From positions 16,588-48,727 of the forward strand of contig DBQN01000002.1 in the NCBI GenBank assembly GCA_002305255.1: a stretch of DNA of 32,140 nucleotides. Direction: 5' to 3'. The stretch's first letter is position 1. Each line of letters starts with the position of its first letter. Of this stretch, positions 8,417 through 16,280 are shown one piece after another. The notes below the pieces were generated by a model, which did not search any database, was not told where the DNA came from, and was given only the letters and a program-made list of their open reading frames with translations. This DNA is from Firmicutes bacterium UBA1393. Lineage in GTDB: Bacteria > Bacillota > DTU025. The translations under genes were made by a program, and so were the position numbers.

Positions 8417-8923
8417 TCAACTCCTCCTTCCATCGACACGTCCCTGCAGAAGCAGGAACCTTATCACTGCCCTGAGCGAACGTGATCTGACGAGTTCGCC
8501 CACGGCACCGCCCAGTTGATCGTCGTCCAATACCGCCGCCAGCGCTGCCTCGGCGTCGTGGCGCCTGATGAGCCCTGAATCCACCAACCTCGCCACGAGC
8601 TCGCGGGCTGTGGTCGGATCAACCCCTGCGCCGAGTCGAGCCTCCACCGCCTCAAGCAGGTCGAGGTCGAGGTCAGCCCGCAGCCTCCATATCCTTATGT
8701 GCCCACCGCCGCCGCGACGCGACTCCACGAGATATCCCCGTGCCGGAGTGAACCGCGTCGCCAACACGTAGGTGATCTGCGATGGCGCGCATCTGAACCG
8801 TTCGGCCAGCTCGCGCCGCTGAAGCTCAATGGGGCCACAGTGCGCAGGCTCTGAACACGCAGAGTCTACGGTGTCGAAAAGCAGCTTTATGTGGCCCTCT
8901 ATGAAGTCGGCGAGGCTCGCCAT
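8417..8923 (-). CDS. ctsR: CtsR, repressor of class III heat-shock genes
   Basis: The 168-residue protein starts at an ATG preceded by a GAGGGAAGG ribosome site. The N-terminal winged helix-turn-helix (about 10-75) includes the wing motif ESRRGGGGHIRI, whose Gly-rich turn enters the minor groove and acts as the heat sensor in CtsR. The C-terminal part is the dimerisation and McsB-interacting domain. CtsR binds tandem GGTCAAA-type heptads and represses its own operon. A matching site lies 27 bp upstream of the start codon. It is the first gene of the operon running to disA. Confidence 0.97.
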   Translation of the reverse strand: MASLADFIEGHIKLLFDTVDSACSEPAHCGPIELQRRELAERFRCAPSQITYVLATRFTPARGYLVESRRGGGGHIRIWRLRADLDLDLLEAVEARLGAGVDPTTARELVARLVDSGLIRRHDAEAALAAVLDDDQLGGAVGELVRSRSLRAVIRFLLLQGRVDGRRS

Positions 8924-8949
8924 TCAGCCTTCCCTCCGCTCGGTGGTTG

Positions 8950-8966
8950 CTTGACGTTCATTGACC
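8950..8966 (-). promoter_or_regulatory. CtsR operator, proximal box
   Basis: Read on the minus strand this is GGTCAATGAACGTCAAG, two GTCAA-containing heptads with the 3-bp spacer of the CtsR box (RGTCAAANANRGTCAAA). It covers the predicted transcription start, just downstream of the -10, as expected for autorepression. Confidence 0.85.
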
Positions 8967-8972
8967 TTACGG

Positions 8973-9005
8973 ATAATATGATACACCACCTGCGGCACAA
9001 TACAA
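8973..9005 (-). promoter_or_regulatory. Promoter of the ctsR operon
   Basis: Two overlapping sigma-A-like pairs are visible on the minus strand: TTGTGC (9000-8995) with TATTAT (8978-8973), and TTGTAT (9005-9000) with TATCAT (8983-8978), each with a 16-bp spacer. I cannot choose between them. Both place the start beside the proximal CtsR box. Confidence 0.6.
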
Positions 9006-9021
9006 GGCCCTAGGCAAACAA

Positions 9022-9038
9022 AGTCAAGAATAGTCAGA
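9022..9038 (+). promoter_or_regulatory. Second CtsR-box-like site, distal and inverted
   Basis: The plus strand reads AGTCAAGAATAGTCAGA, matching 13 of the 15 specified positions of the CtsR box. It is in opposite orientation to the proximal box and centred about 72 bp from it, on the far side of the promoter and next to the stop of the radical SAM gene. Confidence 0.6.
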
Positions 9039-9043
9039 CTGGG

Positions 9044-10348
9044 CTAGTCCTCGTGTACGTCTGCGACCGCTGTGGAGAAGTTGCCGATGAGGAGTTCGGG
9101 AAAGCAATCCTGAAGGTGCTGAATGACGTTGGCAACGCCCCTGGGCTCGCGCGCGGGAAACGGCTTCAGCATTGTGGAAGAGAACACGTCTGGATCGATG
9201 TTGAGGTTGCGAAGCTGCACCATATTGACGTCGGTATCGTCAATGAGACTCACGAGAGCGTCGACTTCGGGCTCGGTATCGGAGAACCCCGGATAGCACA
9301 GGTAGTTCAGCGACACGAAAACCCCCATTGACCTTGCGAGCATAATAGACCGGGCCACATCCTCGAGGCCATAGCCTTGAGGGCGATGGTAGGCCGTGTA
9401 CATCTCAGGCAACGCACTGATGAGACTGACGCGCAGGCTATCAACGCCCGCTTCGCACACCTCGCGGATGGCGGCGGTATTGCCTGCGTTGGTGTTTATG
9501 TTGATCGTGCCGCGCGTCGTCGCGCGCCTCACGCGCCTCACTGACTCGGCGATCAGGGCGTGCTGAAGGGTTGGCTCACCCTCGCATCCCTGCCCGAAGC
9601 TGATGATGCCTTCGGGCGCGTTCTCGAGGTGCTCGATGGCAACCTCGGCCACCTCATCGGGCGTGGGCACGAAGTTGATGCGCTGTTGTGGAGACGGGCA
9701 ACACTCCGACGGCTGCTCTGATATGCACCCGATGCACCTTGCGTTGCACGCAGGCGAGACAGGGATGCCTCCCTCCCACCGCCTGTAGAACACGTTCTGG
9801 GCAGTAAAGCAGCCGTACTCAAGGCTGCACCTGGCCAACTGGGCCAGCACGCGGTTCTGCGGCGCGCGGCTCAGCCGCTCTCTGACGGCACCGGGCAGGA
9901 CGTCGAGGTTGTAGTGGCGCGGATCCCACGTGTCGCGCTCATCCGTGCGCACCGCCGCCACTACTAGCTCATCGCCATCGAAGGCGACTGCGGTGTAACC
10001 GAATAGCGGAAGCGCAGGGGCGTCAGGCCCCGCCTGATAGGCCGGCAAGAGGGTGCGCGTGTATCCGCCGGGAAGCATGACCGACACAGCCTCGCCCGGC
10101 CCGGCCAGCACGAACTCCTCGCCCCCTGACGCGGCGTCGGCGCGCTCTACACGGCCGGCACGGCCCAAGGTGTTTGCCACGCCCACCGGCGTGCGCCCTG
10201 GCAGGCGCATAAGCGTCGCACCTTCGGGCAACGGAATCACGTCATCCGGCGACAACTCAACGAAATAGTCGCCCGCGCGGCCTACCGCACGGGCGTTATC
10301 ATTGCGCATAATGTGTCCATGCCTGTCAACGAGGGCTACACTGAGCAT
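9044..10348 (-). CDS. Radical SAM protein of unknown substrate
   Basis: The 434-residue product has the radical SAM cluster motif CNARCIGC (Cys 201, 205 and 208), followed by FGQGCEGEPTL, which resembles the GGE-type SAM-binding motif, in a TIM-barrel-like second half. Four more Cys around 174, 180, 216 and 217 could bind an extra cluster. The first 170 or so residues form a separate domain without a motif I recognise. The ATG start has AGGAG seven bases upstream. It follows the M23 peptidase gene by ten bases and is probably co-transcribed with it. I cannot assign a reaction. Similar uncharacterised radical SAM proteins occur in Clostridia. Confidence 0.85.
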   Translation of the reverse strand: MLSVALVDRHGHIMRNDNARAVGRAGDYFVELSPDDVIPLPEGATLMRLPGRTPVGVANTLGRAGRVERADAASGGEEFVLAGPGEAVSVMLPGGYTRTLLPAYQAGPDAPALPLFGYTAVAFDGDELVVAAVRTDERDTWDPRHYNLDVLPGAVRERLSRAPQNRVLAQLARCSLEYGCFTAQNVFYRRWEGGIPVSPACNARCIGCISEQPSECCPSPQQRINFVPTPDEVAEVAIEHLENAPEGIISFGQGCEGEPTLQHALIAESVRRVRRATTRGTININTNAGNTAAIREVCEAGVDSLRVSLISALPEMYTAYHRPQGYGLEDVARSIMLARSMGVFVSLNYLCYPGFSDTEPEVDALVSLIDDTDVNMVQLRNLNIDPDVFSSTMLKPFPAREPRGVANVIQHLQDCFPELLIGNFSTAVADVHED

Positions 10349-10358
10349 GTGCGCGCTC

Positions 10359-11513
10359 CTAGTCCAGGTAATTCAGGGGGTTTACCGACCGTCCGTTCAT
10401 CCGGATCTCAAAGTGAAGGTGCGGACCTGTGCTCTTTCCGGTATTGCCCGACAGGGCGATCCTGTCGCCGGCGTCAACCCTGTCGCCGACGCCCACGAGG
10501 AGCTTGGAGTTGTGGGCGTACCTGGTGCTCACGCCGTTTCCATGGTCAATGATGATGATCTTGCCGTAACCCGACTGTGTTCCGGAGAAGGTGACCTTGC
10601 CTGACGCGGCGGCCCTCACCGAGGTGCCCACCGGCACCGCTATGTCGATCCCGTGGTGGGTAGAGCCCCACCTCGAGCCGTATTTCGAAGATATCCTGCC
10701 CGTCAGGGGCCATCTGAATGCGGTGGAGGAACCGGATGCGGCAGCCTGTTCCCTCGCAGTCGTTGCGCCACGTGACGCCAGCTGCACAGGAGCGCTGTTC
10801 GACACGATGGGCTTGCCCCCGGGCACCACCAAAGCCTGATTGAGCGCCAGCTTGTCAGGCTCAGTCAGCGCATTCGCCTTGACGATCTCGTCGCGGCTCA
10901 CGCCATAGCGCTTGGCAATGGTCCAGATAGTCTCCCCGCTCTTGACCTTGTGCACCACACCCGACACCGAGGGAAACTCCAGCACCTGCCCGACTTTGAG
11001 CTTGTTGACATTGGCAATGCTGTTGGACCACGCGATCGTGTTCACGCTGACAGAGTACTTCGCCGCAATGGTAGACAGGCTCTCGCCCTGCGCCACCGTA
11101 TGTTTGATGATGTACGCACCCTGAGGAACCGTGGTGCCGGCAGGGCCCTTCGCCAGCTGCAGAGCGCTGCGCTTGGGCAGCAGCTGCTGCGCAGCGGCCA
11201 ACAGAATCCCTGATGGCCCTGTGGTGAGACGGTCAGCAGTCACCTTGCCGATGGCGGTGACCGATATGCCTGTGAAACAGCCCTTGTCCCAAGAGGCAGT
11301 CACGTCTGCCTTGGCCCCATAGTGGGCCAACAACGCGGACCTGCTGTGCATTGAGAGGCTGGATACGAGTTTGGCTGCCGGGTTCTTGCGTATTCTTGCT
11401 TCATGAAAGCTCATGCTGCTCGGGGCTGCCGTCGCGTGGGCACAGCCGGAGAACGCGATCCAGGATGCAGCTGCAGCCGCCAGCAGAATGGGCATCATTC
11501 GCCTGGTCAGCAA
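10359..11513 (-). CDS. Secreted LysM / M23 murein endopeptidase
   Basis: The 384-residue product starts at TTG 11513 with GGGGGAG just upstream. A signal peptide covers about residues 1-27. Cys 24 sits in an FSGC context that is only a weak lipobox, so it may be secreted or a lipoprotein. Two LysM domains follow (about 135-181 and 187-231), which bind peptidoglycan. The C-terminal M23 (LytM-type) domain has zinc ligands in HHGID (His 286, Asp 290) and HLHFEI (His 365, His 367). This architecture suits cell-wall remodelling during growth or spore formation. Residues 30-130 show no domain I recognise. An extended -10 promoter lies upstream. Confidence 0.92.
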   Translation of the reverse strand: MLTRRMMPILLAAAAASWIAFSGCAHATAAPSSMSFHEARIRKNPAAKLVSSLSMHSRSALLAHYGAKADVTASWDKGCFTGISVTAIGKVTADRLTTGPSGILLAAAQQLLPKRSALQLAKGPAGTTVPQGAYIIKHTVAQGESLSTIAAKYSVSVNTIAWSNSIANVNKLKVGQVLEFPSVSGVVHKVKSGETIWTIAKRYGVSRDEIVKANALTEPDKLALNQALVVPGGKPIVSNSAPVQLASRGATTAREQAAASGSSTAFRWPLTGRISSKYGSRWGSTHHGIDIAVPVGTSVRAAASGKVTFSGTQSGYGKIIIIDHGNGVSTRYAHNSKLLVGVGDRVDAGDRIALSGNTGKSTGPHLHFEIRMNGRSVNPLNYLD

Positions 11514-11569
11514 CTATCTCCCCCCTCAGAGTTGCGTCAATCCATCGGGGTGGACTATTCATTCGGTTA

Positions 11570-11578
11570 AGTATACCA
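11570..11578 (-). promoter_or_regulatory. Possible extended -10 promoter for the M23 gene
   Basis: The minus strand reads TGGTATACT, a TG-n-TATACT extended -10, about 57 bp upstream of the TTG start. No good -35 is seen. It lies just after the rho stop codon and would let the peptidase gene be transcribed apart from rho. Confidence 0.45.
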
Positions 11579-11589
11579 CAAAACCCATA

Positions 11590-12879
11590 TCAGTTTGAAT
11601 TGGAGTTCTGCCAGTTTCTCAGATTCTCAGCAAACTGAGATTTGAGGATTATCGAGCTGAGATCTTTGTTGGACTTGGTGGCGCGTATCCTGTCGATGAG
11701 CAGCTGAGTTGCGTCCGACGAGCTCATGTTTGCGATGGCCTTGCGCAACACCCACATTGTGTCAAGCTCCTCATCGGTCATGAGAAGCTCCTCTTTCCTG
11801 GTGCCTGACTTGTTCACATCGATAGACGGGAAAATCCGCTTTTCGCTGAGCTTACGGTCGAGATGAAGCTCCATGTTGCCTGTGCCCTTGAACTCCTCGA
11901 AAATGACATCATCCATCCTGCTGCCCGTGTCTACTAGCGCCGTGGCGATGATGGTGAGACTGCCGCCCTCCTCAATGTTGCGCGCCGCGCCGAAGAACCT
12001 TTTCGGATTGTGCAGGGCCGCAGGGTCGACGCCGCCCGACAGGGTACGCCCTGAAGGCGGTTCCTCCAGGTTGTATGCCCGCGCCAGCCTTGTTATGGAG
12101 TCAAGCAACACCAGCACGTCCTTGCCGTGCTCCACGAGACGTTTGGCCCGCTCGAGCACCATGTCGGCTACACGCACGTGGTTAGACGATGGCTGGTCGA
12201 ACGTAGACGCCACTACCATGCCCTGAACCGACCTGACCATGTCGGTGACCTCTTCAGGCCGCTCGTCTACTAAGAGCACCAGCAGCTGCACCTCTGGATG
12301 GTTGGCGGTGACCGCGTTAGCGATCTTCTTCAGTATAGTCGTCTTGCCCGCCTTTGGCGCCGACACCACCAGGCCGCGCTGTCCCTTTCCGATGGGCGCG
12401 ACCATGTCGATGAGCCTTGTGGTCACATCCTTCGGATCACTCTCGAGGTAGAGACGGGAGTTCGGGTACACCGGAATGAGGTCTTCAAAGTGGATTCGCC
12501 GGGCAACAAACTCCGGGTCGGCACCGTTCACGGCCTCCACCCGTAACAAGGCGAAGTACTTCTCGCCCTCCTTGGGCGGACGCACCTGGCCTGACACCAT
12601 GTCGCCCTTGCGCAGGGCAAACCTGCGTATCTGCGACGGTGAGATGTAAATATCGTCGGAGCTCGGCGTGAGGCCTCCAACCCTGAGGAACCCGAAACCT
12701 TCGGGCAGGATCTCAAGGATGCCATCGGCCCAGAGCGCACCTTCCTTCTTTGAAGCCGCCTTTACCACTTCAAACGTGAGCTCTTGCTTTCGCAGCTGTG
12801 AATGGCCTGGTATTCCCAGCTCCTTAGCAAGGTCATGCAATTCTGCGACTGTCTTCTTCTCGAGGTCGGCAATATTCAT
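11590..12879 (-). CDS. rho: Transcription termination factor Rho
   Basis: I place the start at ATG 12879 (MNIADLEKKTVAELHDLAKELGI), which matches the usual Rho N-terminus and gives 429 residues, a normal length. The frame stays open upstream, but that extension looks non-coding. An N-terminal Rho_N helix bundle is followed by an RNA-binding cold-shock-like domain, then the RecA-type motor with P-loop SAPKAGKTT and LVDERPEEVTDM. The Q/R-loop region around DSITRLARAYN is also intact. Rho is a hexameric RNA-dependent helicase that terminates transcription. A hairpin just upstream of its ribosome site may affect translation. Confidence 0.96.
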   Translation of the reverse strand: MNIADLEKKTVAELHDLAKELGIPGHSQLRKQELTFEVVKAASKKEGALWADGILEILPEGFGFLRVGGLTPSSDDIYISPSQIRRFALRKGDMVSGQVRPPKEGEKYFALLRVEAVNGADPEFVARRIHFEDLIPVYPNSRLYLESDPKDVTTRLIDMVAPIGKGQRGLVVSAPKAGKTTILKKIANAVTANHPEVQLLVLLVDERPEEVTDMVRSVQGMVVASTFDQPSSNHVRVADMVLERAKRLVEHGKDVLVLLDSITRLARAYNLEEPPSGRTLSGGVDPAALHNPKRFFGAARNIEEGGSLTIIATALVDTGSRMDDVIFEEFKGTGNMELHLDRKLSEKRIFPSIDVNKSGTRKEELLMTDEELDTMWVLRKAIANMSSSDATQLLIDRIRATKSNKDLSSIILKSQFAENLRNWQNSNSN

Positions 12880-12899
12880 ATGTTCCGCATCTTCCTTTC

Positions 12900-12919
12900 G
12901 GGATGCAAGGATGCATCCC
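12900..12919 (-). other. Hairpin next to the rho ribosome binding site
   Basis: GGGATGCA and TGCATCCC form a perfect 8-bp stem with a 4-nt loop in the rho leader, ending directly before AAAGGAAG and about 20 nt before the ATG. There is no T-run, so it is not a terminator. It could influence translation or mRNA stability. Confidence 0.5.
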
Positions 12920-13088
12920 TCTTGAGCTGGGCGATTTGCTTGAAGGCATTTGACTGGCAGCAATGGCTGTGCTGGCGAGGATTGTCTTAGATGGCGCTAT
13001 TCTCCGTATGACGGCAGTCTCCTGTGCCCGAAGGGCGCCCCCGACGTTCTATGGGAGCCGGGCGCACAAGGCGCCCAGCTCGATCGGG

Positions 13089-14702
13089 CTATGCATCTTG
13101 CGCGTATTTCATTGAAGTTGCGATGAAATCCCTGAACAGCGGGTTTGGCCTGCCGGGACGAGACGTGAACTCCGGATGGAACTGTGTGCCGACGAACCAC
13201 GGGTGCCCTGATAGCTCACACACCTCAATCGTGTTCCTCTGAGGGTTGATGCCTGTGAGCCGCATACCGTGACCGGCAAGGATCTGCGCATACTCGCTGT
13301 TAAGCTCGTGGCGGTGGCGATGCCTCTCGCTGATGTGAGTGCGCCCATAGGCTGCAGCCGCAGTGGAGTCAGGTTCGAGCACGCAATCATAGGATCCAAG
13401 GCGCATCGTGCCACCAAGGCACTCGATGCCGCGCTGATCGGCCATGTAATCGGCCACAGGATGCGGAGTAGACGGGTCGAACTCAGTGCTGTTGGCACCC
13501 GCAAGCCCGCATACATTGCGCGCGAACTCGATGACGGCGCACTGCATCCCCATGCATATGCCGAGGAAGGGCACTCTGGCCCTGCGAGCATATCCCGCCG
13601 CCAACATCTTGCCTTCCGCGCCCCTGGGGCCGAATCCGCCGGGCACCAGCACTCCATGGACGCCGGCGAGCTTTGAGTCGGCCGATTGCTCGTCCACGAT
13701 GGTCTCGGAGTCTATCCAGTCTATGTCAACTATGACCCCGTTCTCGATGCCAGAGTGGTGAAGCGCTTCGACTACGCTGAGATAAGCGTCGGGCAGAGCC
13801 ACATACTTGCCCACAAGCCCGATGCGTACTCTCTGTTTGGCCGCATACAGGCGCTCGACCATGCTGCGCCATGCAGTCATATCGGCGCGGGGCGCGGCAC
13901 CGGTTATCTCAAGGCGCTTGACGGCTATGTCGTCGATGCCCTGCTCCTGCATGACGAGGGGCACTTCATAGATGGACTTCACGTCCTGATTGAACACAAC
14001 CGCCTCAGGGCTGACATCGCAGAACAACGCGATCTTGGTCTTGATATCAAGCGGCAGCGGACGATCAGAGCGCGCCACTATGACGTCAGGTTGGAGACCG
14101 ATGCTCCTCAGCTCTTTCACTGAGTGCTGGGTAGGCTTGGTCTTGAATTCCCCTGCTGACTTCAGGTATGGCACTAACGTCACGTGGACATACATCACGT
14201 TCTCGCGCCCGACATCCGTACGCAGCTGGCGTGCGGCCTCGAGGAACGGCAGGCTCTCGATATCGCCCACTGTGCCTCCGATCTCGACGATGACAACGTC
14301 CGAGCCGTTGCTACCCAGCTTGTATATTCTGTCCTTGATCTCGTTAGTGATGTGCGGGATCACCTGCACGGTGCCGCCGTTGAAGTCTCCCCGGCGCTCT
14401 CTGGATAGGATCGTTGAGTAGATGACTCCGGTAGTGATGTCGTTGTGGCGCGTGGCGTTTGTGTCGATGAAGCGCTCATAGTGGCCCAGGTCGAGATCGC
14501 ACTCGCCCCCGTCGTCAGTTACGAACACCTCTCCGTGTTGCAGCGGGCTCATGGTGCCAGGGTCGAGGTTGATGTATGGATCAAACTTCAGGGCGCTGAC
14601 GGTAAGGCCGCGGGCCTTGAGAAGCCTGCCAAGAGAAGCTGCTGTGATTCCTTTGCCTAGTCCTGATACTACTCCACCTGTGACGATGATGTACTTGGCC
14701 AC
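13089..14702 (-). CDS. pyrG: CTP synthase
   Basis: GTG at 14702 is chosen because GGGGAGGG lies eight bases upstream and the resulting MAKYIIVTGGVVSGLGKG is the standard N-terminus. An upstream GTG at 14732 would add ten atypical residues. The 537-residue length is normal. The N-terminal amidoligase domain makes CTP from UTP and ATP. The C-terminal class I glutamine amidotransferase domain has the nucleophile loop GICMGMQ and the GTQFHPEF motif with catalytic His and Glu. It precedes rho by a gap of about 200 bp. An extended -10 promoter and a short G/C-alternating leader lie upstream. Confidence 0.98.
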   Translation of the reverse strand: MAKYIIVTGGVVSGLGKGITAASLGRLLKARGLTVSALKFDPYINLDPGTMSPLQHGEVFVTDDGGECDLDLGHYERFIDTNATRHNDITTGVIYSTILSRERRGDFNGGTVQVIPHITNEIKDRIYKLGSNGSDVVIVEIGGTVGDIESLPFLEAARQLRTDVGRENVMYVHVTLVPYLKSAGEFKTKPTQHSVKELRSIGLQPDVIVARSDRPLPLDIKTKIALFCDVSPEAVVFNQDVKSIYEVPLVMQEQGIDDIAVKRLEITGAAPRADMTAWRSMVERLYAAKQRVRIGLVGKYVALPDAYLSVVEALHHSGIENGVIVDIDWIDSETIVDEQSADSKLAGVHGVLVPGGFGPRGAEGKMLAAGYARRARVPFLGICMGMQCAVIEFARNVCGLAGANSTEFDPSTPHPVADYMADQRGIECLGGTMRLGSYDCVLEPDSTAAAAYGRTHISERHRHRHELNSEYAQILAGHGMRLTGINPQRNTIEVCELSGHPWFVGTQFHPEFTSRPGRPNPLFRDFIATSMKYAQDA

Positions 14703-14710
14703 GTGGATTA

Positions 14711-14741
14711 CCCTCCCCAGTGGGGTGAACACCCCAACGGG
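14711..14741 (-). promoter_or_regulatory. pyrG leader with mutually exclusive hairpins
   Basis: The leader carries alternating runs CCC (14741-14739), GGGG (14735-14732), CCCC (14725-14722) and GGGG (14718-14715). The middle runs pair as GGGGTGTTCACCCC. Alternatively the CCCC run pairs with the GGGG that forms part of the ribosome binding site. The two pairings exclude each other, so the ribosome site can be open or closed. Confidence 0.45.
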
Positions 14742-14746
14742 ACTTT

Positions 14747-14755
14747 ATTATATCA
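14747..14755 (-). promoter_or_regulatory. Extended -10 promoter of pyrG
   Basis: The minus strand reads TGATATAAT, a consensus extended -10 (TG-n-TATAAT). No good -35 is found at 16-18 bp, which is common for extended -10 promoters. Transcription would start near 14740, leaving a leader of about 40 nt. Confidence 0.65.
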
Positions 14756-14809
14756 TCTGGGCAGATTCACGGCTAGCCATGCTTGCGATGTGTGCGTGCG
14801 ATGTGTGCG

Positions 14810-16276
14810 TCAGTTGTAGTTGAGGACCACCACCGGGATGTCGCCCACGCCCTCCGCCTCAGGCTTCGCCAGGTCGCTCCGTCTCACTGACCAGCTGGTC
14901 TCGCCGATGTGGCGCACGTCGCTGAAGTGCGATAGAAACGCGTCCTTGCCGGCGATATCGAAGCCGGTGGCGTCAGTCTTATAGTGTATCGGAATCACTG
15001 CCCTGGGCCTTACGGCGGCCACAACGTCTACGGCCGTGGCAGCATCGATGGTATACGTGCCGCCTACGGGGATGAGCAGCACGTCCACGTTGCCCAACGC
15101 CGTGAGCTGGCGCTCGTTGAGGGGCTGACCCAGGTCGCCCAGGTGGCAGATGCGGAAATCATCCGTCTCCACGAGGAAGATGTAGTTCATGCCCCGCTTC
15201 GACTCGCCCGGAGCGTCGTGGGACGACTCCACCGAGCGGAAACGCACGCCTCCGATAACCAAATCCGTGAGGCCTTTGAGCACCTTGGGCGAGCCCTTTA
15301 CCACAGCTGCGTTGTTGTGGTCGAAGTGGTCGTGGCTGATGGTGACCACATCGGCGGCGACTTCGGGAAGCGGATAACCCACTGCCGCATCAAAGGGGTC
15401 CATAACCACGCGGCACCCGCCCTCCATCACCAGCGAGAAGCAGGAGTGGCCGTGCCAGGTAATTCGATTGCGTTCGAGCCTTGCCATTCGCTCCTCCTCC
15501 AGATCATCCTGTAGTCGTTCACGCTCACTGACGCGCGCCGCGTCATACCTCTGAAGCAGCCTGACTGCCGCGAGATTCCGATACACCGAGCTCAGGCCGG
15601 CGTATACCATCACTCCGATGATGCTGAACGTGCCGGCCGCCTGGACGCCGCCGAGCATGAGCACCGTGGGCACGGTTCCCGCCGCCAGGAGCAGCGCGGC
15701 AACGAGGCCTGCGACTGCCGTGAACCCCAGGTTGTCGAGGATGAGCAGGGCACTCCTTCGTACTGCCTTCCACGCAGTAGTGTTCTGCTCCACCATCACC
15801 GGATATGCGTACATGAACACCGCGCCGACGAACAGCCCACCGTACACCCATATGCCTGCGAATATTTTGAGCATTGAAGACTGACTCGTGAACGCTATGT
15901 ACACGTCTACGGTGCACACAAACGCCGCAATCGCATGCATCGCCCCGAGCAGCAGAGACCGGGCGAAGAACGTCCGATAGGCGCGCACCACGGCCTTGAA
16001 CCCCGCATCATCCCGGTGAACCACGAGGTTGGCCCATGCGGCAGTTGCCGCGTGGATCGGCGACACCAGCACGATAGCCAGCGGCACGATGATGGGCGCC
16101 ACATTCACGAACGCTGCCGCAGTAGCGACGGCAAAGAACCACACGATACTCAGCACGAGCGACATCCCGAGGTTCTCGTAGGTCAGCCCTGATGCCTTGA
16201 TGAACAGGCGCAGTGCGTCGACCAGACGGGGACGTGAGCGCAACTGTGTCGGTGGCGACGGCGACGACTCGGACAC
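14810..16276 (-). CDS. Fusion of a YesL-like membrane domain and a metallo-beta-lactamase-fold hydrolase
   Basis: The 488-residue frame has two parts. Residues 1-250 contain several hydrophobic helices and resemble DUF624/YesL-type membrane proteins. After a charged, coiled linker (ERERLQDDLEEER), residues 264-488 form an MBL-fold hydrolase of the UPF0173/UlaG-like kind, with THGH-like WHGHSCF, the metal motif SHDHFDHNN, GDLGQPL and IPVGGTYTID. The GTG start at 16276 lies four bases after the argS stop, so the genes are probably co-transcribed. In the linker an in-frame ATG at 15487 has GGAGGAGG five bases upstream, which could yield a free 225-residue hydrolase, the usual length of that family. 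The substrate is unknown. Confidence 0.85.
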   Translation of the reverse strand: MSESSPSPPTQLRSRPRLVDALRLFIKASGLTYENLGMSLVLSIVWFFAVATAAAFVNVAPIIVPLAIVLVSPIHAATAAWANLVVHRDDAGFKAVVRAYRTFFARSLLLGAMHAIAAFVCTVDVYIAFTSQSSMLKIFAGIWVYGGLFVGAVFMYAYPVMVEQNTTAWKAVRRSALLILDNLGFTAVAGLVAALLLAAGTVPTVLMLGGVQAAGTFSIIGVMVYAGLSSVYRNLAAVRLLQRYDAARVSERERLQDDLEEERMARLERNRITWHGHSCFSLVMEGGCRVVMDPFDAAVGYPLPEVAADVVTISHDHFDHNNAAVVKGSPKVLKGLTDLVIGGVRFRSVESSHDAPGESKRGMNYIFLVETDDFRICHLGDLGQPLNERQLTALGNVDVLLIPVGGTYTIDAATAVDVVAAVRPRAVIPIHYKTDATGFDIAGKDAFLSHFSDVRHIGETSWSVRRSDLAKPEAEGVGDIPVVVLNYN

Positions 16277-16280
16277 TCTG

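Noticed and set aside
13021..13080. Intrinsic terminator between pyrG and rho
   Set aside because: GC-rich inverted pieces exist (a GCCC-TTC-GGGC mini-hairpin and GGGCGCC arms), but no T-run follows on the minus strand.
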